This document shows positions 45,771 to 53,504 of a stretch of 64,000 nucleotides of DNA, one piece after another. Position 1 is the stretch's first letter, and every line of letters starts with the position of its first letter. Location: positions 1,613,501 to 1,677,500 of the forward strand of contig NZ_AP023367.1 in NCBI RefSeq assembly GCF_014218335.1, in the 5' to 3' direction. The stretch is from Anaerocolumna cellulosilytica. GTDB lineage: Bacteria > Bacillota > Clostridia > Lachnospirales > Lachnospiraceae. The translations under genes and the position numbers were made by a program. The notes beneath the pieces were generated by a model. The model was given only the letters and a program-made list of their open reading frames with translations. It had not been told where the DNA came from and made no database searches.

Positions 45771-45810
45771 AAAAGGCCATCGTGGAGTTAATGCTTCACA
45801 GTGGCTTTTT
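45771..45810 (+). terminator. Terminator after the two-component genes
   Basis: AAAAGGCCA and an inner GTG pair with CAC and TGGCTTTTT, giving a stem followed by a T-tract. Confidence 0.7.
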
Positions 45811-45982
45811 GCTTTTAGAGGTAAAATATTATTTTAGTTTGACTGCTGATAAAGGACAAAATATGGCAGTATGGTCGGAATGTTCTAAGACATACCAATG
45901 AATTATCTGCTAGGCATAATCAATTTGGCATGTTATGATATAGAATATTACTTGTTTTACTATTAAAAAATGGGAGGTATAT

Positions 45983-46687
45983 ATGATAAAAGCGGTATTT
46001 TCAGATTTTTACGGAACAATTGTTCATGAAAATGGTCCGAAATCTTTTGAGGTCATTAAGCGAGTGTTTAATAATAGTACTGCAACAAAGCCGGAAGAAG
46101 TTATAGAATATTGGTGGAAGACATTTCGTATGCAGTTAGAGGCGGCAAACGGGGAGGCTTATCGTTTGCAATATGACTTATCTTTGGAGAACTTTAAAGA
46201 ACTAGTCTCACATTTTCAGTCCAGTGAGAATCCAAAGGAATTGTGCGATATGATGGTAGAACACTGGTGTAATCCTCCATTGTATGATGATACAAGATTG
46301 TTTATGGAAGATATACACCAAAAGCAATTGCCAATATATTTTGTAACCAATAGCGATGATTTATTTATTAAGGAAGCGGTTAAAAATCATCAATTAAAAC
46401 CGGATGGCATCTTCACCAGTGAGCAGGCAAAATACTCAAAACCTAGAAAGGAGATATTCCTGTATGCACTGGAAAAGGTTCATTTAAAGCCAGAAGAGGT
46501 GCTTCATATCGGAGATTCTATCGCCGGAGATATAAAATGCCCGGAATCCATTGGTATAAAGGCAATTTGGGTAAACAGAGAGAACAAACCGGTACCGGAA
46601 GGAATTACTGCCGCTGCCAATTTGATGGATATAAATAAAATGATAGAGTCAATTATGCGGACAAGTGTTGAAGGACTGAAGCAGTAA
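45983..46687 (+). CDS. HAD-superfamily hydrolase (DxYGT type)
   Basis: A 234-residue cytoplasmic HAD protein. Motif I reads FSDFYGTIV: the nucleophile Asp is present but the usual second Asp is Tyr, as in haloacid dehalogenase-type members rather than phosphatases. Motif II is YFVTNSD, motif III is the Lys in KYSKPRKEIF, and motif IV is HIGDSIAGDIK. The cap domain is helical (about residues 15-90). AGGGAGGT-like bases precede the ATG. It lies alone after a terminator and 59 bases before an unrecognised gene that may be in the same transcript. The substrate cannot be inferred; a sugar phosphate is possible, but the Tyr argues against simple assignment. Confidence 0.82.
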   Translation: MIKAVFSDFYGTIVHENGPKSFEVIKRVFNNSTATKPEEVIEYWWKTFRMQLEAANGEAYRLQYDLSLENFKELVSHFQSSENPKELCDMMVEHWCNPPLYDDTRLFMEDIHQKQLPIYFVTNSDDLFIKEAVKNHQLKPDGIFTSEQAKYSKPRKEIFLYALEKVHLKPEEVLHIGDSIAGDIKCPESIGIKAIWVNRENKPVPEGITAAANLMDINKMIESIMRTSVEGLKQ

Positions 46688-46746
46688 GCAAAACACTATC
46701 AACGATTGGTTAGAGTGCGTGCGAATGAGCGCAGATAGGAATATGA

Positions 46747-47877
46747 ATGAAAAAACAAAATATTGATTTGGCTGATTTTATATCAAAAGGAAATGTCGAA
46801 CATATGTATAAAGATAATTTTCTTTTTATGAAGACGAACCGTGCTATACCAACACGCCGGTTTGATAAGGAACATCTTTCAGTGAATTCATATATGTATC
46901 TTCCTTATCGATATAAATTACCTTTACGCATTGACCTGACAGTTAAGATTGACGCCCCTGGATTTTACTTACTATTCGGAAAGGGGCATATAAATTTTGG
47001 TACTCTAATTTCGGATAACCGGAGAATCGATGATATTGTGGCTCCCAGCAGAAAAACAGCTCTTTTTCATAACTATATGAAGATGGATGAGTTTACCGAT
47101 ATCTCAGTTTTATATGATTTAAATGAAATGCAGATATTAATAAATGGTGAGGAACGATACGATTCAAAGAAAGAAAAATATATGAAGGCCTCTGCCTTTG
47201 ACCCAATGAATGCAGAAGGGTTTGAGTTTAAATTAGCCTGTGATAAGTTAGTTAATTTGTGTATAAAATCAGTCTGTATCACAGAATATGAGGATACCTG
47301 TAAAATTAACCATGAAGGAGAAGATAATCCTTCTGCCATTACCAGTAATTACATGAAGGAACCTGGTGAAAAGCTGACTTTTGAGAAGTATATCTCGTTG
47401 TTGCCAACACAGTTTCGTATCGATATTACTCATATGGATGCATATTTAAAATCACTAAAAGCAGTAAAAATGAAACGTATTTTAGAAAAGAACGGCAATA
47501 AAATAACATATGTATCCTCGGATTATGGTTTTTCTTATGCCATTCATTTAAGTAATGATGTATTCTATCACACCTTGCAATGGTATGTGATAACCAAGGG
47601 AAAGCCGGATACCTGGCACAGAAAAGCGGATATGATGGAGGAAACGCTAAGAAGACTTCGTGTAAAAATGCCGGAGTTTGCAGATCGTATGTTTTATAAT
47701 TTAGAAGACTGTGTCGGGTGCTATAACCATTGTCTGGTGAAGACCAGATATCAGTTGCAGGACAAGCAAAAACATGCCTGTCACGGCAGGCTGCAATTTC
47801 AGATGAATACAGCCGGTTTTCAGGATGCACGTATTTTCATAGATGAAATCAACCAGATTGTTAAGGAAACCCCATAA
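46747..47877 (+). CDS. Protein of unknown function, 376 aa
   Basis: Not recognised. The N-terminal 170 residues are rich in beta-strand-like segments (KLPLRIDLTVKIDAPGFYLLFG, QILINGEERYD) and could be a lectin-like sandwich. The C-terminal half is helical and mixed, with VSSDYGFSYAIHLSNDVFYHTLQWYV, then a cysteine-rich patch EDCVGCYNHC followed by Cys in HACHG. These cysteines and histidines might bind a metal. No signal peptide or membrane segment. AGGAAT precedes the ATG at 46747. The gene is 59 bases downstream of the HAD hydrolase and is followed by a strong terminator, so the two may be co-transcribed. Confidence 0.7.
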   Translation: MKKQNIDLADFISKGNVEHMYKDNFLFMKTNRAIPTRRFDKEHLSVNSYMYLPYRYKLPLRIDLTVKIDAPGFYLLFGKGHINFGTLISDNRRIDDIVAPSRKTALFHNYMKMDEFTDISVLYDLNEMQILINGEERYDSKKEKYMKASAFDPMNAEGFEFKLACDKLVNLCIKSVCITEYEDTCKINHEGEDNPSAITSNYMKEPGEKLTFEKYISLLPTQFRIDITHMDAYLKSLKAVKMKRILEKNGNKITYVSSDYGFSYAIHLSNDVFYHTLQWYVITKGKPDTWHRKADMMEETLRRLRVKMPEFADRMFYNLEDCVGCYNHCLVKTRYQLQDKQKHACHGRLQFQMNTAGFQDARIFIDEINQIVKETP

Positions 47878-47921
47878 ACGGTTGTAAGGGGAGAGTATTA
47901 ATTATATAAGATATATGAAGT

Positions 47922-47966
47922 AAAAAGAGACAGATATCACAGGAGTGGATGATATCTGTCCTTTTT
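47922..47966. terminator. Bidirectional terminator
   Basis: GACAGATATC (47929-47938) pairs perfectly with 47951-47960; AAAAAG and CTTTTT flank the stem. Confidence 0.8.
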
Positions 47967-48160
47967 ACTTTCTGAGAAGCCATGATTGTTTAGAATTGAA
48001 AAAAGAAAAGTGCAAAAGCATGGATTTTTATAAGAAAAACAAGTATAATATAGTCCTTATTACCCAATTCAGCTATGATATTTATTCTTTCAGGCTAAGT
48101 AACAGCAGGTCTACTGTAGTAATAAAAATGATTAGGTTATAGACAGAAGGGAAAGTCAAA

Positions 48161-51127
48161 ATGATATTTTCGAAACAGGAAAAGCAACGTTTATCAAAAT
48201 TAGAACAGGAATACGAAAACAGCCTGTTAACAATAGAAAGCTTAAATGATAATTACAACAAAAGCAGAGAAATGCTGGATAGAAGAGAGCAGGAGATTAA
48301 ACAACTTCAGCAAAAGATTACATTTTTTCAAGGTGAGATAGCCAAGTATAACGAAATTACTGTCGAAATAGAAGATTATGTTAACAAAAGAGAAGCTGAG
48401 ATTTCAAACCTAAATAGTAATATAGCTGATTATGAATCGAAATTAAAATCAATTCTTGTAGAAAAGGAAAGCTTATCCAATATAATAAAAGATAAGCAGA
48501 AAATACATGCGGAGATTGAGGAACAATTACAGTCCATTGAAGGTATAAGAGCAGCGGAAAAAGAAAAATTAGAAGCCGGTGAAAATAAAATAAGTGAGTT
48601 AATAAAGTTATTAGAAGAGTCGGAAGCCATTTTTTTAGTAAAAGAAGGTGAAATATCAAAACTTACGGAACGTGTTAAGGAGTTAGAGGCAAAGCACGAA
48701 GAAAAGACGTCTATTATTAACAATAAGGTTAATCTTATTCTGGAGCTAGAGAAAGAGAAAAAACTACAACAAGAAGAATTGAAGAAAACCAAGGAACAGT
48801 TTGAGGAGATCAAGCTTGAGTCAGAACAAGTTAAGCAAAGTTTTGAGCAGGTCTCTTCACTGTTAAAGAAGGAGATGACGGAGCAAGCACAGGTAAAGAA
48901 AGAACTTCTTGATGTAATAGAGCAATTAAAAACAAAAGAGCTGGAATGTAATAATTTAACGGCGAACCTAACAAATCTTGAAAAAGAACTAGTTCAGGGA
49001 GAAGATGAAAAAAAGAAGATACGGAATGAGTTACAGCAAAGTACCTTAAGAAACGAAGAATTACAGCAGGAAAAAGCACAGCTTACCAAAGAACATAGTA
49101 CCGTAGCTGCCAATTTAGAAGAGGAAAAGGTTAATAATCGGAGTTTAAGTACTTCCTTGGAGGAGATAAAACTACAATCTGATTACATAAAGCAGGAACT
49201 TGAATCAGCTTCTTCAGAACTCCATTTAAAAACGCAGGAACTTGCGACCCTCACCAGACAAAATGAAGATTTAAAAGCATCACATCAAATTACAATAGAG
49301 GAATTACAGTATCATACTCTGGAAAATGAAAATTTAACAGAAGAAAAGAAGGCATTGGCAACTACAATTACGAATCTTGAATGTCAGTTAAAAGATGTTT
49401 TACTTGAGAAGGAGCAGCTGCTAAAACAGAAGGAGAGTATAAGAAAGTCAGAAGAAGAATTAACATCAAAGCTTCTTGAATTTCAAGAGCTTGTAAAATT
49501 ATCAGAAGAAGAAAGAATGGATGTTAAAAAAAGGTTAGACAGCACAATGAATGAGAATCAATTATTGCTAGAAGAGCAGGAACATATTATAAAACAGACA
49601 GATAGTAGGATTCTTACCTTAAAAGAGGAATGGCAAAAAGAAAAGTCAGAACAGCAGGAAAGACATAAGTTGGAGATTTCTAAAATAACCCAGCAGTGTG
49701 AATTGGACATAGAAAATATTACAGAACTTACCAGACAGGAAAAAGAAGAAATAAAGATTCTTTATGAGCAAGAGCTTGAAGAATATAAGAAACTGTCAGA
49801 ACAAGAAAAAACAGAGATCAAACTCTACGCAGAGCAAGAGCTTGAGAAATGTAGGAAACTGTCAGAACAAGAGAAAATAGAGATAAAACTCTATGCAGAG
49901 CAGGAGCTTGAAGAGAATAAAAGACTTGCCATACAAAAACAGGAAGAACTACAAGAAAGTATCCATACTAAGTTGAAGGAGGTCAACCAAAAGCTAATAC
50001 AAGCCGATAGAGAAAAGCAAAAGGTATTGGAAGAAAAAAAGGACATCAGCAGGAAGTCGGAGTATGAGATAAAGCAGTTAAAAGAACAGTTTCAACATGA
50101 AAAGGCAGAACTACATAATAATTATAAACAGGAAATATCTCAAATCATAGAACAAGAAAAACAAAATAAAGAGAAGTTAAGAGAGCTTACGAATCATGAA
50201 ACGGAAGAAATAAAAGCACTTGCTAGGAAGGAATTGGAGGCGTTTAAGAAGGTTACAGACCGAGAGAAGGAAGAAATCAGAACACTTGGTAGGCTGGAAT
50301 TAGAAGAGTATAAGAAGTTTGCAGAGCAAGAAAAAACAGAAATAAAGCTGGAAGCAGAACAAGAAATAGAAGCGTATAAGAAGCTTACTCTTCAAAAGCA
50401 GGATGAAATGATGGAGGATTTTGAAAATGAAAGATCACTCCTTCAAGAAAAGATGGCAGAAATAATAAATGAAAAAGGCCAACTACATAAGCATATTGAA
50501 CGTAGTAATACAATGCAGCAACAGGCAGAGCAGAAAATACTTGAGTACGAATCAGACTTAAAAAGTAAAGAAGAGTCAATTAAGCAAAGAAAACAGCAGG
50601 TTTACCGACTGGAGCAAAAGTTATATAAACTTAATCAGGAAGATTCAAAGAAAGCTGCTGAAATTAGCCGGAGGCAGGAAGAATTCGACCGGAATCTTAA
50701 GGAGGTTGAATTGCTTTCTGATGAAGTTAAGAGGCTTAACTATTTGATACGACAGCATGAGTCAGAGATTCAGGAAGTAACAGCTGAAAAACAAGCCATA
50801 TTGAATAAGATGAATCAGAAAGAGACTATACTAAATTCTGTTGAACTTGCCCTAGAAAAGCAAAAGGAAACTTCCATAGTGCAAGTCACTATGTTGGAAA
50901 AACAAAATAAAACGCTTAAAGAGCAGACCGATTTCATACAGCAATTGATTGACAAAAACGAAGAACTTCAACAAAGCAGTAATACCTTAGAAAATCAACT
51001 AGCCGATTTGAAGCAGAAGGAAAAAGAAGTCACTCAATTATCCAATGAACAATTAAATGATAAAATCAGGGTAATTGATGAATTAGAAACCCAACTTCTC
51101 GAATGTATGATTGCATTAGATAAATAA
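48161..51127 (+). CDS. Long coiled-coil protein with 22-residue internal repeats
   Basis: A 988-residue protein almost wholly predicted to be coiled coil: very rich in Glu, Lys, Gln and Leu, with few aromatic residues and almost no Pro or Gly. No P-loop, signal peptide or membrane helix is seen, so it is not an SMC ATPase. Around residues 535-590 a 22-residue unit of the type EQELEEYKKLSEQEKTEIKLYA is repeated nearly three times (nucleotides about 49765-49930). Diverged copies recur at about 50215-50390 (RKELEAFKKVTDREKEEIRT and EQEIEAYKKLT). GAAGGGA precedes the ATG. It is a single-gene unit bounded by terminators. A structural or filament-forming role is plausible but not shown. Confidence 0.85.
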   Translation: MIFSKQEKQRLSKLEQEYENSLLTIESLNDNYNKSREMLDRREQEIKQLQQKITFFQGEIAKYNEITVEIEDYVNKREAEISNLNSNIADYESKLKSILVEKESLSNIIKDKQKIHAEIEEQLQSIEGIRAAEKEKLEAGENKISELIKLLEESEAIFLVKEGEISKLTERVKELEAKHEEKTSIINNKVNLILELEKEKKLQQEELKKTKEQFEEIKLESEQVKQSFEQVSSLLKKEMTEQAQVKKELLDVIEQLKTKELECNNLTANLTNLEKELVQGEDEKKKIRNELQQSTLRNEELQQEKAQLTKEHSTVAANLEEEKVNNRSLSTSLEEIKLQSDYIKQELESASSELHLKTQELATLTRQNEDLKASHQITIEELQYHTLENENLTEEKKALATTITNLECQLKDVLLEKEQLLKQKESIRKSEEELTSKLLEFQELVKLSEEERMDVKKRLDSTMNENQLLLEEQEHIIKQTDSRILTLKEEWQKEKSEQQERHKLEISKITQQCELDIENITELTRQEKEEIKILYEQELEEYKKLSEQEKTEIKLYAEQELEKCRKLSEQEKIEIKLYAEQELEENKRLAIQKQEELQESIHTKLKEVNQKLIQADREKQKVLEEKKDISRKSEYEIKQLKEQFQHEKAELHNNYKQEISQIIEQEKQNKEKLRELTNHETEEIKALARKELEAFKKVTDREKEEIRTLGRLELEEYKKFAEQEKTEIKLEAEQEIEAYKKLTLQKQDEMMEDFENERSLLQEKMAEIINEKGQLHKHIERSNTMQQQAEQKILEYESDLKSKEESIKQRKQQVYRLEQKLYKLNQEDSKKAAEISRRQEEFDRNLKEVELLSDEVKRLNYLIRQHESEIQEVTAEKQAILNKMNQKETILNSVELALEKQKETSIVQVTMLEKQNKTLKEQTDFIQQLIDKNEELQQSSNTLENQLADLKQKEKEVTQLSNEQLNDKIRVIDELETQLLECMIALDK
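49765..49930 (+). repeat. Tandem 66-bp repeats inside the coiled-coil gene
   Basis: Nearly three copies of a 66-base unit encoding 22 residues; the first two are almost identical at the DNA level, implying recent duplication. Further diverged copies lie near 50215-50390. Confidence 0.75.
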
Positions 51128-51157
51128 AATAGTAAAAATATAAAGATATAAAACAAC

Positions 51158-51203
51158 AAAGTCTTTGCAAATTGCGGATTTGGCCGTAATGCAAAGACTT
51201 TTA
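51158..51203. terminator. Terminator after the coiled-coil gene
   Basis: AAAGTCTTTGCA (51158-51169) pairs with TGCAAAGACTTT (51190-51201); TT follows. Confidence 0.7.
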
Positions 51204-51264
51204 AGGTATAAGCATCTAAAAATGAACAGTAGGAAGTAATACTGGAATTTTTTCTGCTTAAGAT

Positions 51265-51756
51265 TTAAAAGGTACGAGATACTCTAATAAGTGTATTCTG
51301 AGGAGATATTTTTGCTTCCGGATACGTATGAAGGATTTTAAACTGTTTGTGATTTCTTATCAGTACAGAACAGGCAGTGTTGTAACCAGAAGTCTGAATT
51401 TCAGAGATATTAAAGGTTAAAAGTAATTTTCCACGGTGGAAACTGTCACCGATTTTTAAAGTGTTAGGAAAATACGAGTAGTCTAATAATTCCGTATGAA
51501 TACCTACTTGTATCATTAACTCTAAGCCGTAAGTACTCTTTAAAAAAAGTGTGGAGCTGTTTTCTGATATATCTGTTATTACGCCGTCAAAAGGGGCATA
51601 TAAAGCTCCAACATTTGGTACGATACCTACTCCTACTCCACATAGCGAGGTGTTTAAAATATCATCAGGAATATTAGTTTGCTCAATTGCAATGCCTTTT
51701 AAGGGAGAGTTAATCTGATAAATTGAACGTTTGGTTAATTTTGCTGATTTTTGCAT
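51265..51756 (-). CDS. EIIA-Glc-like protein lacking both phosphorylation-site histidines
   Basis: A 163-residue cytoplasmic protein with the PTS EIIA-Glc fold: INSPLKGIAIEQTNIPD, GVGVGIVPNVGALYAPFDGVIT and YGLELMIQVGIHTELL. Aligned to E. coli IIA-Glc, the phospho-acceptor His90 is Gln here (LMIQVGI for LFVHFGI). The assisting His75 falls on Ser (ENSSTLFLKS for ETNHAFSIES). It should therefore not relay phosphate, though the fold looks intact. It may act as a sensor or partner protein, or be decaying. AAGGAG precedes the ATG at 51754-51756. It is divergent from an RpiR-type regulator, with inverted repeats between them. No EIIB or EIIC gene is nearby. Confidence 0.82.
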   Translation of the reverse strand: MQKSAKLTKRSIYQINSPLKGIAIEQTNIPDDILNTSLCGVGVGIVPNVGALYAPFDGVITDISENSSTLFLKSTYGLELMIQVGIHTELLDYSYFPNTLKIGDSFHRGKLLLTFNISEIQTSGYNTACSVLIRNHKQFKILHTYPEAKISPQNTLIRVSRTF

Positions 51757-51897
51757 ATTTTGTTTCTCCTTTTCTGTCTTTTAATTTTAGGCAATTACGA
51801 AACGATAGGTCTAGAGGCTGGAAGTAGGCAAAATCACAAAAACAAAGGTGACTTTTCATTGCATCGGAACCTGTTTTTAGCGATTTCAACTGATTCT

Positions 51898-51924
51898 GAC
51901 ACATAAAATAATAGTTTCACAATT
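51898..51924 (+). repeat. 27-bp repeat, copy 1
   Basis: Identical to 53120-53146 at 25 of 27 positions; contains GTTTCACAATT, resembling the palindrome halves at 51995-52011. Confidence 0.6.
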
Positions 51925-51985
51925 ACCTATTTGATAAATTTATTGTCATATATTAAGAGGCAAAAGTCTTGTTTTTTTCAGAAGT

Positions 51986-52011
51986 TGAAATCTTGTTTCA
52001 CAAATTGAAAC
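51986..52011. promoter_or_regulatory. Overlapping TGAAA/TTTCA operator palindromes
   Basis: TGAAA-N5-TTTCA followed by GTTTCA-N5-TGAAAC sharing the central GTTTCA. MurR/RpiR-family operators often have TGAAA-N5-TTTCA form; the regulator gene begins 84 bases downstream. Confidence 0.55.
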
Positions 52012-52094
52012 GGCGGGAATGGACAATACTAGTAAAAAATGATAAATTTTAAGTAGGAAATACAATTAAATTAGAGAGCTATTGGGGGAGTACT

Positions 52095-52880
52095 ATGAGC
52101 AGGTTGCCAATTTTACTTAGTAGCATGATGAATACAGTACCGGAAGACAGCATTAATTATGTGTTGGCTGAGGCAGTATTAAAGAAAATATATAAGAATG
52201 ATTTCAAGGATGTTTCCGTAATATCTTTAGCGAAGGAATGTAATGTATCAAAGGCCAGTGTTAGCAGATTTTTCAGGACGTTAGGATATGATGATTATAT
52301 GGATTTTAAGCTGGATTTACTTTATATGCAAAGAAATATGAAAAATGAATGGCGGCCTAATACATTTTATCCTAACATGAGTACAGCTAATATTAAGGAA
52401 TCCTATCTACAGGCTGTAACAAACTCCATTCATCAGCTAGAGAAGAACATTGAAGAGAAAGACCTAAGAAGGGTTGCAAAATATATTAATGAATATCAGC
52501 ATGTTGTATTAATGGGGCATATACAATCGGGTTATACAGCACTGGCAATGCAGCAGTATATTCAGAGCTCTGATAAAAGGGTGGAGGTTATCTTAAATCC
52601 AACCGAGCAAAAAGAATACTTTTTAAAAAATGAGGAAGCAGCTTTTGTAATTATTTTTTCGTCTGGTGGTCATTTTTTTGACCGATTTACGCCCAATTGG
52701 AATTTGCAAGTAAGCAGTAAGATACGAATCTGCGTCATCACAACAAACAGTCAGATAAAAGAGATTCCAGGTGTTGACCTATTTATTAACAGCCATACCA
52801 CAGAACATTTTGCAGCAGGGAATATTAGTATGGAGTTCATTGCAAAATTAATAATTTTATACTATAAAAACACAAAATAA
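52095..52880 (+). CDS. MurR/RpiR-family regulator (HTH plus SIS domain)
   Basis: A 261-residue transcription regulator. Residues 1-75 form the RpiR HTH (VSVISLAKECNVSKASVSRFFRTLGY); about 110-250 form the SIS sugar-phosphate-binding domain (VVLMGHIQSGYTALAMQQYI, FVIIFSSGGHFFDRF, ICVITTNSQ). The usual SIS serines are partly kept (SSGG). GGGGGAG precedes the ATG at 52095. It is divergent from the EIIA-like gene and flanked by TGAAA/TTTCA palindromes, so it probably controls both and senses a phosphorylated sugar. Confidence 0.9.
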   Translation: MSRLPILLSSMMNTVPEDSINYVLAEAVLKKIYKNDFKDVSVISLAKECNVSKASVSRFFRTLGYDDYMDFKLDLLYMQRNMKNEWRPNTFYPNMSTANIKESYLQAVTNSIHQLEKNIEEKDLRRVAKYINEYQHVVLMGHIQSGYTALAMQQYIQSSDKRVEVILNPTEQKEYFLKNEEAAFVIIFSSGGHFFDRFTPNWNLQVSSKIRICVITTNSQIKEIPGVDLFINSHTTEHFAAGNISMEFIAKLIILYYKNTK

Positions 52881-53119
52881 ACCATTGTGATGGCATTGCA
52901 TTGTATGATAGGAAGGGATAAAATGAAAATTATTATAGATAAGATTCATAACAAAGAAAGGAATGGTAGGCAGCTGCGAAAATGAAGCAAAAACTTATTT
53001 ACATGTTAGGTAAAATAGTACAGTTTTGGACTCACGATTACGATGTCGTAACGTATAGTATTTGTGTTTACAGAGAATGTTTCTGCAAATGAACAGTAAG
53101 TAACCTTTTGACTGGTATC

Positions 53120-53146
53120 GACACATAAAATAACAGTTTCGCAATT
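53120..53146 (+). repeat. 27-bp repeat, copy 2
   Basis: GACACATAAAATAACAG and the following GTTTCGCAATT match 51898-51924. This copy runs into the -35 element of the T-box promoter. Confidence 0.6.
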
Positions 53147-53173
53147 GACAAACCTATTTACTTGTGCTATTAT
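53145..53173 (+). promoter_or_regulatory. sigma-A promoter of the asnA operon
   Basis: Perfect TTGACA (53145-53150), 17-base spacer, TATTAT (53168-53173). Confidence 0.8.
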
Positions 53174-53199
53174 TGCTTAAAATAGTGAAAAGGCTATGA

Positions 53200-53470
53200 A
53201 GAGAAATAGTAAGTATACAATAAATTTCAGAGAGAAGATGGATGGTGAAAATCTTCATTTTAGTATATCGAAGCAGTCTCGGAGCTTTGAACCGAACAAT
53301 TATTTGTCCCTAGGAAAAGTAGTTTAGTAGGCTTCAACGTATTCCCACGTTATAGGGGACGCGGTATGATAGTATCGTATGAGAGTGCAGAGATTCTTCT
53401 GAATTTAGGTGGTAACACGGATTGTATATTCGCCCTAAACGTTTCGACGTTTAGGGCTATTTTTTTTTCA
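53200..53470 (+). promoter_or_regulatory. T-box leader, asparagine-specific, with terminator
   Basis: The leader has the Stem I features CAGAGAGAAGATGG and TGGTG near 53230 and an AGTA box. The likely specifier AAC (Asn) lies at 53290-53292; a second AAC at 53295-53297 gives the same reading. The T-box sequence TTTAGGTGGTAACACGG (53404-53420) follows AGAGTGC. The terminator is GCCCTAAACGT (53432-53442) pairing with 53447-53457, then eight or more T. Uncharged tRNA-Asn should favour the antiterminator and switch on the aminotransferase and asnA genes. Confidence 0.88.
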
Positions 53471-53504
53471 CTAATTTTAATACGCAGAAAGAAGGGCTAT
53501 TTTT

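Larger units (their letters stand above)
51757..52094. other. Divergent intergenic region with RpiR-like palindromes
   Basis: Contains GTTTCA-CAAAT-TGAAAC (51995-52011) overlapping TGAAA-TCTTG-TTTCA (51986-52000), likely operator sites for the adjacent RpiR protein. It also holds a 27-base repeat (51898-51924) matching 53120-53146. No gene is seen. Confidence 0.6.
52881..53504 (+). other. Intergenic region before the T-box operon
   Basis: Holds the 27-base repeat, the promoter at 53145 and the T-box leader. A possible 20-residue reading frame (52923-52985) follows AGGAAGGG but has no recognisable similarity and is not counted as a gene. Confidence 0.6.

Noticed and set aside
45983-46687. Phosphoglycolate phosphatase assignment for the HAD protein
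   Set aside because: The second Asp of motif I is Tyr, which does not fit a standard phosphatase.
48161-51127. SMC or Rad50-type ATPase
   Set aside because: No Walker A, signature or Walker B motif at either end.
52923-52985. Possible 20-residue small protein after AGGAAGGG
   Set aside because: Short, no recognisable similarity, and lies in an AT-rich leader region; chance is a sufficient explanation.
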